From assembly GCF_040779325.2 (NCBI RefSeq), contig NZ_JBFONT020000005.1:1-64000 (forward strand): 64,000 nt of DNA, given 5' to 3'. The notes beneath the pieces were generated by a model. It ran no database searches. It worked only from the letters and a program-made list of their open reading frames with translations, and was not told where the DNA came from. Positions 49,423 to 56,931 of the stretch are shown piece by piece. Source of the DNA: Aestuariibius violaceus (GTDB lineage Bacteria; Pseudomonadota; Alphaproteobacteria; Rhodobacterales; Rhodobacteraceae). Numbering within the stretch: the stretch's first letter is position 1; each line of letters opens with the position of its first letter. The translations under genes and the position numbers were made by a program.

Positions 49423-50341
49423 GTATCAGAACATCTTCACTCAGGTGCAGGTCCAGGGCCCGCCGGAGATGGGCATCGACACGGCCGAGAATATCGGCGA
49501 GCGCCGCTGGGGGAAGGGCGGGTTTTCGCCCCTCTTCGGGCTCTTCGGGAATGCCCAGCTGGGGCCGATCTATCTGGGCACCTTCGGGGTGATCTCGCTG
49601 GCGACCGGCGCGCTGTGGTTCGTGATGGTGGGCCTCAGCTTCTGGGATCAGGCTGGGTACAATCCCGGCGTCTTCCTGCGGGATCTCTTCTATCTCTCGC
49701 TGGATCCGCCACCGGCGCAGTATGGCCTGTCGATCCCACCGATGGGGGATGGGGGCTATTTCCTTCTGGCGTCGTTCTTCCTGCTGATCTCGGTGCTGAC
49801 GTGGTGGGTGCGGACCTATCTCAGGGCCGAGGCGCTGGGGATGGGCAAGCATGTCGCCTGGGCGTTCGCCAGCGCGATCTGGCTGTTTCTCGTCCTGGGT
49901 CTGTTCCGGCCGATCCTGATGGGATCGTGGTCCGAGATGGTGCCTTACGGGATCTTCACCCATCTGGACTGGACGAACCTGTTCTCGATCACCTACGGCA
50001 ACCTCTTCTACAACCCGTTCCATGCCTTGAGCATCGTGTTCCTCTACGGATCCGCCCTGCTCTTCGCGATGCACGGGGCGACGATCCTCGCCGTCAGCCG
50101 CTTTGGCGGCGAGCGCGAGATCGAGCAGATCGTGGACCGCGGGACAGCATCAGAGCGGGCGGCGCTGTTCTGGCGCTGGACGATGGGCTTCAACGCCTCG
50201 ATGGAGGGGATCCACCGCTGGGCGTGGTGGTTCGCGGTCCTGACCACGCTGACCGGCGGCATCGGTATCCTGCTGACCGGCACGGTCGTCGACAACTGGT
50301 TCGCCTGGGCGCAGGACCACGGCTATGCGCCGGTTAACTGA
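49415..50341 (+). CDS. pufM: Photosynthetic reaction centre subunit M
   Basis: The 308-residue M subunit begins MAEYQNIFTQVQVQGPPEMG and has five membrane helices. The conserved GNLFYNPFHALSIVFLYGSALLFAMHGATI carries pigment and iron ligands, and FGGEREIEQIVDRGTASERAALFWRWTMGFN is the quinone-side loop. The start is ATG 49415, since the alternative upstream frame overlaps pufL further. It ends VDNWFAWAQDHGYAPVN with no tetrahaem pufC gene after it. Confidence 0.98.
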   Translation: MAEYQNIFTQVQVQGPPEMGIDTAENIGERRWGKGGFSPLFGLFGNAQLGPIYLGTFGVISLATGALWFVMVGLSFWDQAGYNPGVFLRDLFYLSLDPPPAQYGLSIPPMGDGGYFLLASFFLLISVLTWWVRTYLRAEALGMGKHVAWAFASAIWLFLVLGLFRPILMGSWSEMVPYGIFTHLDWTNLFSITYGNLFYNPFHALSIVFLYGSALLFAMHGATILAVSRFGGEREIEQIVDRGTASERAALFWRWTMGFNASMEGIHRWAWWFAVLTTLTGGIGILLTGTVVDNWFAWAQDHGYAPVN

Positions 50342-50351
50342 GGAGACAGGG

Positions 50352-50582
50352 ATGAGCGACGATCACAACTATCTCCGCCCCGAGGGCACATCGCGGCTCT
50401 ATGGCGACGTGCTGCTTCTCCAGCTCAAGGGGGCGGCCTATGCGGCGGTCGTCCTGCTGGTGCTGCTGGCGGGCTACATGATCCTTCTCGGCATCTCGGC
50501 CCTGCTGCCGGCGGAGTCGAAAGAGGCGCTGGACCCCACGCCGACCTCGTTTCTGGTGGTAGAGGACGTGCCCTACGCCTGA
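50352..50582 (+). CDS. pufX: PufX-like reaction-centre/LH1 core protein
   Basis: A 76-residue protein with one membrane helix (about 20-52, LLLQLKGAAYAAVVLLVLLAGYMILL) lies 10 bp after pufM behind an AGGAGACAGG site. PufX opens the LH1 ring for quinone exchange in Rhodobacter. Position, length, single helix and soluble N-terminal segment fit PufX, but sequence identity to the known protein is low, as is usual for PufX. The helix has only an extended Gly-x5-Gly, not the GxxxG of R. sphaeroides. I consider the call likely by context. Confidence 0.82.
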   Translation: MSDDHNYLRPEGTSRLYGDVLLLQLKGAAYAAVVLLVLLAGYMILLGISALLPAESKEALDPTPTSFLVVEDVPYA

Positions 50583-50750
50583 GATCCGGCGGGCAGCCCT
50601 TGGGCTGCCCATCCGGAAGCCGGTTCGGCCGCCACTTCCCGGACGGTCGATCCTCGGGGGTACCGATCCACTTGAAGGCGTCCCCGGTTCCCTTCCTGTT
50701 GGCTACAGGAAAGTGGCACCGCGAGAGTGAACCTCTCGCGGTGCCTTTTT
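50583..50750 (+). ncRNA. Candidate 3'-UTR small RNA of the puf operon (PcrX-like position)
   Basis: After pufX come a hairpin GGGCAGCCC/GGGCTGCCC (50591-50610), about 100 bp of non-coding sequence and a strong terminator. In R. sphaeroides the sRNA PcrX is processed from the puf 3' UTR and targets pufX. Position and terminator fit, but sequence similarity was not tested. Confidence 0.4.
50715..50750 (+). terminator. Rho-independent terminator of the puf operon
   Basis: GGCACCGCGAGAG and CTCTCGCGGTGCC form a perfect 13-bp stem with loop TGAAC, followed by TTTTT. It is the clearest terminator in the window. Confidence 0.95.
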
Positions 50751-50921
50751 CAATGACCAAGGCTTCCAACACGCAGTGAGCAGGTCGGGTGGGGTCGGCC
50801 GCTTCCGGCTGTGATCGCTCTCACAGGTTCGGGAGCCTGTCTGATGAGCCGGGACCGCGGGTGATCTGATCCCTTTGCAGCGATCTAGCAGGTCAGCTTG
50901 TGATGAGATGCTACAAGAGTA

Positions 50922-50967
50922 TTGAACAATGTTCATTTTCACTGTATGTAACTTGAGCAGTGTTCAA
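50922..50967. promoter_or_regulatory. Two 15-bp palindromic operator sites
   Basis: TTGAACAATGTTCAT (50922-50936) and TTGAGCAGTGTTCAA (50953-50967) share the consensus TTGAACAnTGTTCAA. Their centres are 31 bp apart, close to three helical turns. The area is AT-rich within GC-rich surroundings and lies just before the three-gene membrane protein/ACP/radical SAM unit. The binding protein is unknown; dimeric TetR-type sites look like this. Confidence 0.65.
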
Positions 50968-50983
50968 GAAATTGGAATATGCA

Positions 50984-51442
50984 ATGTCAAACGCATCTAT
51001 TTTAGCAGGTGAAACAAGGGCGATCCGGCGGTCCCGCGCAGCCGCGATTGCCTGGTGCTCGATCCTTGCCGGGGCGCTGAGCGGCGGGTTGATGGGGCTT
51101 TGGTCCTTTGACGGACCGGTCCCGACGCCCGACTGGATCGGGGATTACGACTCGCTTTCCCGACGCTTTCTGCGGCTGGCCCATGTGGCGATGTTCGCGC
51201 TGGGCATCCTGCACATGCTCGTCGCCCGTCAGATCACCGAGGCTCCGCTGCGCCCGGATATCGACCGATTGGGGCTGCAGGCGATGGCGGCGGGCAATGT
51301 GCTGATGCCGACGACCCTGATCGCCGCGGCGGTTTGGGAGCCGCTGAAATTCCTCACCCCGATCCCGATGCTTGCCCTCACCACAGCGCTTGCCATCGCG
51401 GCGATCAGCGCCGTTCGCAATTATCAAGGAGAGCTGAGATGA
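50984..51442 (+). CDS. Four-helix integral membrane protein of unknown function
   Basis: I do not recognise a family. The 152-residue protein has a basic N-terminal tail and about four hydrophobic helices (near residues 23-42, 66-84, 100-122, 128-146). I chose ATG 50984; a GTG at 50960 lies inside a palindromic operator and is unlikely. The stop overlaps the ATG of the acyl carrier protein gene, so all three genes of this unit are translationally linked. A membrane partner or exporter for the ACP/radical SAM product is possible but unproven. Confidence 0.75.
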   Translation: MSNASILAGETRAIRRSRAAAIAWCSILAGALSGGLMGLWSFDGPVPTPDWIGDYDSLSRRFLRLAHVAMFALGILHMLVARQITEAPLRPDIDRLGLQAMAAGNVLMPTTLIAAAVWEPLKFLTPIPMLALTTALAIAAISAVRNYQGELR

Positions 51443-51699
51443 CCCGGAACCAGATCGAGATCGAGATCCGCAAATCGCTGAGCCGGATCACGGAGGCGGA
51501 CATTGCCGGCCTGAAGGTCGACGAGGATCTGAACGAGGCGATCGGCCTCGACAGCCTCGGGCGGTTGGAGCTGCTGTCGGAGGTCGAGGATCGGTTCGAC
51601 CTGATCATTGATGATCTCGACAGCGAGAAGGCGTCGACCATCGCCGGTATGCTGGAGATCGTCGAAGCGGCCCTGCTTCCCCAGGCGGAGGTGGTCTGA
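51439..51699 (+). CDS. Acyl carrier protein
   Basis: The 86-residue protein has the carrier-protein motif IGLDSLGRLEL, with the phosphopantetheine attachment Ser at S39, and four predicted helices. It differs from housekeeping AcpP (which has DSLDTVELVM), so it is a dedicated carrier. It sits between a membrane protein gene and a cobalamin-type radical SAM gene with 4-bp and 1-bp overlaps. The arrangement implies that the radical SAM enzyme acts on a carrier-bound chain. Confidence 0.9.
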   Translation: MTRNQIEIEIRKSLSRITEADIAGLKVDEDLNEAIGLDSLGRLELLSEVEDRFDLIIDDLDSEKASTIAGMLEIVEAALLPQAEVV

Positions 51700-53018
51700 T
51701 GCGGATCGGTCTGATCGCGATGAGCGGCGTCCGGGTGCGGACGCAGGAACTGGCCGAGCTTGGCGTGACGCTGCCGGGCTTTGTCAATCGGGGCAAGGTG
51801 ATCGCGTCGCTGCCAAGCCTTGGATTGCTGACCGTGGCCGCGCTGACGCCGCCGGATGTCGAAGTGGAGTACCTGGAATACGACGCTCTGCCGAGCGAGG
51901 ACGAAGCGCTTGAGCGGTTTGACCTTGTCGGTCTGTCCTCTTTCACGGCGCGGATCGAGGCGACGTACAAGCTGGCCGACCGATACCGCGCGATGGGCGT
52001 GCCAGTGGTTCTGGGCGGTCTTCATGTCTCACTGATGCCGGACGAGGCGCAGGAGCACGCAGATGCCATCGTCGTCGACGGGGCGGAAGGGGCGTGGCCG
52101 CAGCTGGTCGCAGATTTCAAGGCGGGGCGTATGAAAAGGCGCTATCAGGGGCTACGCAAAGGGGTGTTTACGCCGGGCACCTACGTGAAGCCCCGGTTCG
52201 ATTTGCTGGAAGGACGGCCTTACAACCGCGTGACGGTCCAGACCTCGCGCGGCTGCCCGATCAACTGCGAGTTCTGTGCGGCGAGCATCCGGATTACCTC
52301 GAGTTTCCAACAGAAGCCGGTCGATCTGGTGATCGAGGAACTGAAGGCCGCGACGGCAGCCTTCGAGAACCCGTTCGTGGAGTTCGCCGACGACAATACC
52401 TTCGTGAACAAGAAGTGGGGGAAGGAGTTGCTCCGCGCGATGGAGCCGTTGGGTCTGCGCTGGTTTACCGAGACGGACATTTCGGTCGCGGAGGATCCGG
52501 AACTACTGGATCTGATGGCGCGGGCCGGGTGCAAGCAGATCCTGATCGGGCTGGAAAGCCCGAGCGAGAGCGGGCTGCTGGACATCGATCCGCATAACTG
52601 GAAGGCAAAGCGGTTCGACAGCTACCTCGCAGCGATCTCTCGCATCCAGGCGGCGGGGATCACGGTGAACGGGACCTTCGTTCTGGGGCTCGATTCCCAT
52701 ACGACCGCGGTTTTCGAGGAGTTGCGGGATTTCATCCGCACCTCGAACCTGATCGAGGTGCAGCTGACGGTGCAGACGCCGTTTCCGGGAACGCCGCTTT
52801 ATGAACGGCTGAAGCGCGACGGGCGGTTGTTGGAGGAGCGGTATTGGGATCGGTGTACGCTCTTCGATGTCAATTTCGTACCTGCGAAGATGAGCGTAGA
52901 GGAGCTGGAGGAGGGGTTCGTCTGGCTCGCCTCGGAGGTCTACAACGACCGGGAGTTCACGCGGCGGAAGCGGCACTACATGGACCTGGCCAAAGCGCGG
53001 CTGCAGAGCGCCGCATGA
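51699..53018 (+). CDS. Cobalamin-dependent-type radical SAM enzyme
   Basis: The 439-residue protein has an N-terminal B12-binding-like Rossmann domain (about 1-150, with VVLGGLHVSLMPDEAQEHADAIVVDGAEG). The radical SAM barrel follows with the cluster motif C186-x3-C190-x2-C193 (SRGCPINCEFCA). FVEFADDNTFVNKKWGKELL and GLESPSESGL are typical of the B12-binding radical SAM group that includes BchE, HpnR/HpnP and tryptophan methylases. Reaction is unknown; methylation or ring formation on an acyl-ACP is plausible given the adjacent ACP gene. Confidence 0.88.
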   Translation: MRIGLIAMSGVRVRTQELAELGVTLPGFVNRGKVIASLPSLGLLTVAALTPPDVEVEYLEYDALPSEDEALERFDLVGLSSFTARIEATYKLADRYRAMGVPVVLGGLHVSLMPDEAQEHADAIVVDGAEGAWPQLVADFKAGRMKRRYQGLRKGVFTPGTYVKPRFDLLEGRPYNRVTVQTSRGCPINCEFCAASIRITSSFQQKPVDLVIEELKAATAAFENPFVEFADDNTFVNKKWGKELLRAMEPLGLRWFTETDISVAEDPELLDLMARAGCKQILIGLESPSESGLLDIDPHNWKAKRFDSYLAAISRIQAAGITVNGTFVLGLDSHTTAVFEELRDFIRTSNLIEVQLTVQTPFPGTPLYERLKRDGRLLEERYWDRCTLFDVNFVPAKMSVEELEEGFVWLASEVYNDREFTRRKRHYMDLAKARLQSAA

Positions 53019-53019
53019 G

Positions 53020-54015
53020 CTAGAGCGTCAGAAACCCGTTCCAGCTGACGAGGGCTATGGCGGCCGCGAGGAGCAGGAGGGTCTGCAGGACCACGAGCAG
53101 GACGGCCCCGGTGCCGAGATCGGCGAAGCTGGCAAGCGACGTCTTGATACCGAGGGCAGCGATCGCGACGATGAGGAGCCAGCGGCTGGTCTCCACGAAG
53201 ATCGCGACGACGGGCTCGGGGACCAGGCCGGTGGAATTGGCGAGCATCAGCGCGATGAAGCCGATAACGAAGAGCGGGAGGCCGGGGCGGGCGCCTTCGC
53301 CGCGCCCCGCGAAGGCAAGCGAGAAGGCGAGGACGGCGAGCGGCAGCATCAGGACGCGGATCAATTTGGTCAGCGTGGCCTGGTCGCCCGCCGTTTCGCC
53401 GACCGAGTAGCCGGCGCCCACGACCTGCGCAACATCGTGGATCGTGGCGCCGATCAGGAAACCGATCTGCCCTTCGCTATAGCCGAGCGCGTCGAAGAGA
53501 AGCGGATAGAGCACCATCGCGACGGTGCTGAGGGTGGTGACGGCGACGACCGTGAAGAGGACGTCGCGCTGAAAGCCCGGGCGCTGGGGCATGACCGCGG
53601 CGAGGGCGAGGGCGGCGGACGCGCCGCAGATGCCGACGGCCCCCCCGGTGAGAAGACCCAGATGACGGGAGCGGCCGAAGAGCGGCGCGAGGAGGAGCCC
53701 GCTGACCACGGTCATCGCGACCAGGCCAAGAACAACCGCCACGCCCCAAAGGCCGACCGCCTCGACATCCGCGAGGCTCAGGCGGAAGCCCAGAAGCGCC
53801 ACGCCAAGCCGCAAGAGATTACGCGCGGCGAAGTCGACGCCGTCCTTGCAGAGAGGATGATCGGCGAGGAAGTTGAAGGCCATCCCGATCAGCAGCGCAA
53901 ACAGCATCACCGGTGCGCCGTAATGGTCCGACAGGAATCCTGCACAGAGCGCCACGGTGAGTGCGAGCAAAAGACCCCGGTACCCCGTACGCAGCGAGGT
54001 CAGCATCGTCATCAT
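53020..54015 (-). CDS. YeiH-family putative sulfate/sulfite exporter
   Basis: A 331-residue protein with about ten helices and the family motifs NLLRLGVALLGFRLSLADV, GGAVGICGASAALALAAVMP and GATIHDVAQVVGAGYSVG (PSE/YeiH, DUF UPF0324). Members have been linked to exporting sulfate or sulfite during sulfonate breakdown. Here it is the last gene of an operon with hpsN-like and cuyA-like genes, which supports that role. Start is at or just after 54015 (two Met codons). The gene is convergent with the radical SAM gene, with one base between the stops. Confidence 0.87.
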   Translation of the reverse strand: MMTMLTSLRTGYRGLLLALTVALCAGFLSDHYGAPVMLFALLIGMAFNFLADHPLCKDGVDFAARNLLRLGVALLGFRLSLADVEAVGLWGVAVVLGLVAMTVVSGLLLAPLFGRSRHLGLLTGGAVGICGASAALALAAVMPQRPGFQRDVLFTVVAVTTLSTVAMVLYPLLFDALGYSEGQIGFLIGATIHDVAQVVGAGYSVGETAGDQATLTKLIRVLMLPLAVLAFSLAFAGRGEGARPGLPLFVIGFIALMLANSTGLVPEPVVAIFVETSRWLLIVAIAALGIKTSLASFADLGTGAVLLVVLQTLLLLAAAIALVSWNGFLTL

Positions 54016-54027
54016 GGCAGGGGTCCC

Positions 54028-55335
54028 TCAGCCGGTCGCGGAGAGCTGGAAGATCTCGTCGGGAAAGAACTTCTCGAGCCGGATATCGGCGGTGCGGGCG
54101 TGGCCTTCCATCCCTTCGAGGCGCGACAGGCGGGCGGTCGCCTCGGCCACGGGGCGCATGCCGTCCTGCGTCGCGCGCTGCCATGTGACCGTCTTCATGA
54201 ACTTGTGGACGGAAAGCCCGCCGGTATAGCGCGCCGCGCCCGAAGTGGGCAGGACGTGGTTCGGCCCCGCGCTTTTGTCGCCGAAGGCGACGGTCGTCTC
54301 TTCGCCGAGGAAGAGAGAGCCGTAATTGCGCAGGCGGGCGAGCCACCAGTCGAGGCCGGCGCATTGAATGTGCAGATGCTCTGGCCCATATTCGTCGCAG
54401 ATCTGGGCCATCTCGTCCCTCGTGTCGCACAGGATCACGTCGGCGTAGTTGGTCCAGGCGGCAGTTGCGTTCATCCGGTTGGTCTCGGGCAGGTCCGCTA
54501 TGAGGTCGGGGAGGATCCGCATCACCTCTTCCGCGAGCGGGCGGGATGAAGTGACAAGCCAGACGGGCGAGTTGTAGCCGTGCTCGGCCTGGCCGACGAG
54601 GTCCCAGGCGACCAGATAGGGGTCGGCGGTTTCGTCGGCGACAACCATGCTGTCGGTCGGGCCTGCGAACATGTCGATCCCGACCTCGCCGAAGAGCATC
54701 CGCTTGGCCTCTGCCACGTATTGGTTGCCGGGGCCGACGAGGATGTCGGCGGAGGGCAGCCCGAAAAGGCCGAAGGCCATGGCGGCGACGCCCTGGACGC
54801 CGCCCATGTTCAGGACAGCGTCGGCGCCCGCCAGATGCATCGTGTAGAGGATCGCGGGGGGGACGCCGATGCCGGGCTTTGGCGGCGAACAGGCGGTGAT
54901 GTGCTCGACCCCCGCAACCTTGGCGGTTGTGATCGTCATGAGGGCAGAGGCAATGTGGCTGTAGCGTCCGCCCGGCACGTAGCAGCCGGCGGCGCCTACG
55001 GGGATCGACTTCTGTCCGGCGACGAAACCCGGATGCAGCTCGATCTCGCAATCGGTCAGCGTGGCTTTCTGCGCCTCGGCGAAGCGGCGGATATTGTCAT
55101 GGGCGAACTGGATGTCGTCACGCAGGCGTTGGGAGACCTTTTCTCCGGCGGCTGCGAGCTCCTCTCCCGAGACGACCGCGGGACCGTCCCACCCGTCGAG
55201 CTGTTCGGCATAGCGCAGCGCGGCTTCGTCGCCCTCTTGCCGGATGTTCGACAGCATGACCTGCACCATGTCGCGCACATCGGCCTGGCCGTGTTCGGCG
55301 GAAATGACCGATTTCTTGAGGTAGGTGACGGACAT
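54028..55335 (-). CDS. hpsN: HisD-family dehydrogenase, HpsN-like (sulfopropanediol 3-dehydrogenase)
   Basis: A 435-residue member of the histidinol dehydrogenase superfamily. Zinc-site and signature residues are present (GCYVPGGRYSHIASALMT, ILVGPGNQYVAEAKR, QAEHGYNSP, SAGPNHVLPTSGAARYTGG). HisD has QAEHD and KITGPGN at these places, so this is a diverged paralogue. HpsN oxidises R-2,3-dihydroxypropane-1-sulfonate to R-sulfolactate. The call rests on the family split plus the cuyA and YeiH-type genes in the same operon; another hydroxyacid or alcohol substrate is possible. Confidence 0.8.
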   Translation of the reverse strand: MSVTYLKKSVISAEHGQADVRDMVQVMLSNIRQEGDEAALRYAEQLDGWDGPAVVSGEELAAAGEKVSQRLRDDIQFAHDNIRRFAEAQKATLTDCEIELHPGFVAGQKSIPVGAAGCYVPGGRYSHIASALMTITTAKVAGVEHITACSPPKPGIGVPPAILYTMHLAGADAVLNMGGVQGVAAMAFGLFGLPSADILVGPGNQYVAEAKRMLFGEVGIDMFAGPTDSMVVADETADPYLVAWDLVGQAEHGYNSPVWLVTSSRPLAEEVMRILPDLIADLPETNRMNATAAWTNYADVILCDTRDEMAQICDEYGPEHLHIQCAGLDWWLARLRNYGSLFLGEETTVAFGDKSAGPNHVLPTSGAARYTGGLSVHKFMKTVTWQRATQDGMRPVAEATARLSRLEGMEGHARTADIRLEKFFPDEIFQLSATG

Positions 55336-55367
55336 CTGCTGTGGGTTCCTGCGGTTCGGGGTTGAGG

Positions 55368-56930
55368 TCAGCGCTGGTCGGCCCGCCGGAACGCGCCCTG
55401 CACGATCCGGTCGATCACCATTGCCACGAAGAGGATTGCGAAGCCGCCCAGAAGGCCGGGGCCTTTGGCTGCGAATTGAAGCGCCTCAAGGATCACCTGG
55501 CCAAGCCCGCCACCCCCGATCAGCGAGATGATGACGACCATGGACAGGCACATCAGGATCGTCTGGTTGACGCCCGTCATGATGGAGGGGAGGGCGAGGG
55601 GCAGTTCCACGTCTTTCAAAAGCTGCCAACGGGTCGCGCCGAAGGCGGTGGCCGCCTCTTTGATGCTGTCGGGCACGCCGCGCATGCCAAGGGCCGTCAG
55701 CCGGATCACGGGGGGCATTCCGAAGATGATCGTCGCAAGGATGCCGGGCGGGTTGCCGGTGCCGAAAAAGGCGATGATAGGGATGAGATAGACGAAGGCG
55801 GGCAGCGTCTGCATCAGGTCGAGCACGGGTTCGGCGAAGCCGTAGGCGCGCTTGGACTTGCCGAACCAGATGCCCAGCGGGATGCCGATGACGACGCAAA
55901 GGACCACGGCTGCGCCGACGAGCGCCACCGTTTCCATCGCGATCTCCCAGTAGCCGAGCAAGGCGATGTAGGCGAGCGCGGCGGCGGTGAAGATCGCGAC
56001 ACGCGGGCCTGCGGCGCGCCAGCCGACGACGATAATGACCGTCATGACCACGGGCCATGGCGTGCCGATCAAAGCGACGGAAATCGTGTCGAGCACCCGG
56101 CGCACGGCCAGCACGATGCCGTCGAAAGCGCCTGCGCCGTTTCGCGCGGCGTCGTCGATCACCGCTTCCAGCCAGCGGGCGCTGTCGGAATAGTGGTCGG
56201 GATTGGCGGGAAACTCCGTCAGCCAATCAATGACGCCTTCGACCGTGAAACGGTAGACGGTCAGAGGAATGATGACGATGCCAAGGGCGATTCCAAGCGC
56301 GATGTTCTTGAGCTGCATGCCGGAGGGGACGGCATCGGGCTCCACCCGCCAGCGGCTGTATTGCTTCTCATAGGCGACATTGCCCCAGACACCCTGGATG
56401 ACGCGCAGAAGCAACAGAAGGGCGATCCCCGAAAGCAGGATCATCTGCGCATCCGCCGCGGCCGCCGCGGCCGTTTCGCGGGAGCGTTCGGCGGCGCGCA
56501 TCAGGTTCTCGCCCAATGTCTGGAGCCGCGATCCATCTTCACCTGCGGCTATCGCGTCTGCGGATTGCTGGAAGAACTGTTGGGCGCGGGCTTCCTGCCC
56601 TTCGGCCCGGGCGAGTTCGGTCGCGCCCAATTCGCCCCACGTCCCGCGGCCGATCTGCACGAAGGCGATGATCTCGAGGATAATGAAGGCCCAGAACATG
56701 CCCCAGATGCCACGGGCCCCGGCCCAGAACGGGCCGGCAAGCGCCGCGGCCCAGTTGAAAACCTTCGGAATGGCGCCGGTGCTGTCATGGATCGTGTGGA
56801 AGGCCTTGGCGTAATAGTCGGCGTTGGGGCCTGCGAAATCCTTGATCGAGGCGTCAAGCTCTGCCCGGTCGACCTCGATATCGCTGACGGAGGAGCTTTG
56901 AGGGACGGTTCCCATATCGGTCACAGCCAT
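55368..56930 (-). CDS. ABC importer permease, betaine (ProW) type, with N-terminal extension
   Basis: The 520-residue permease has a standard ProW-type core (about 280-515) with WEIAMETVALVGAAVVLCVVIGIPLGIWFG, the EAA loop KEAATAFGATRWQLLKDVELPLALPSIMTG and GLGQVILEALQ. The first 250 residues are unusual: a short GPFWAGARGIWGMFW membrane segment, then an Ala/Glu/Arg-rich, probably coiled, region (ARAEGQEARAQQFFQQSADA) and another helix pair. ATG 56930 lies one base after the ATPase stop. It pairs with the ProV- and ProX-like products. Confidence 0.88.
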   Translation of the reverse strand: MAVTDMGTVPQSSSVSDIEVDRAELDASIKDFAGPNADYYAKAFHTIHDSTGAIPKVFNWAAALAGPFWAGARGIWGMFWAFIILEIIAFVQIGRGTWGELGATELARAEGQEARAQQFFQQSADAIAAGEDGSRLQTLGENLMRAAERSRETAAAAAADAQMILLSGIALLLLLRVIQGVWGNVAYEKQYSRWRVEPDAVPSGMQLKNIALGIALGIVIIPLTVYRFTVEGVIDWLTEFPANPDHYSDSARWLEAVIDDAARNGAGAFDGIVLAVRRVLDTISVALIGTPWPVVMTVIIVVGWRAAGPRVAIFTAAALAYIALLGYWEIAMETVALVGAAVVLCVVIGIPLGIWFGKSKRAYGFAEPVLDLMQTLPAFVYLIPIIAFFGTGNPPGILATIIFGMPPVIRLTALGMRGVPDSIKEAATAFGATRWQLLKDVELPLALPSIMTGVNQTILMCLSMVVIISLIGGGGLGQVILEALQFAAKGPGLLGGFAILFVAMVIDRIVQGAFRRADQR

Positions 56931-56931
56931 C

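Noticed and set aside
54028..55335. Second hisD for histidine synthesis
   Set aside because: Diverged motifs and an operon with cuyA and an exporter gene point away from histidine synthesis; a standard hisD is at 2754.
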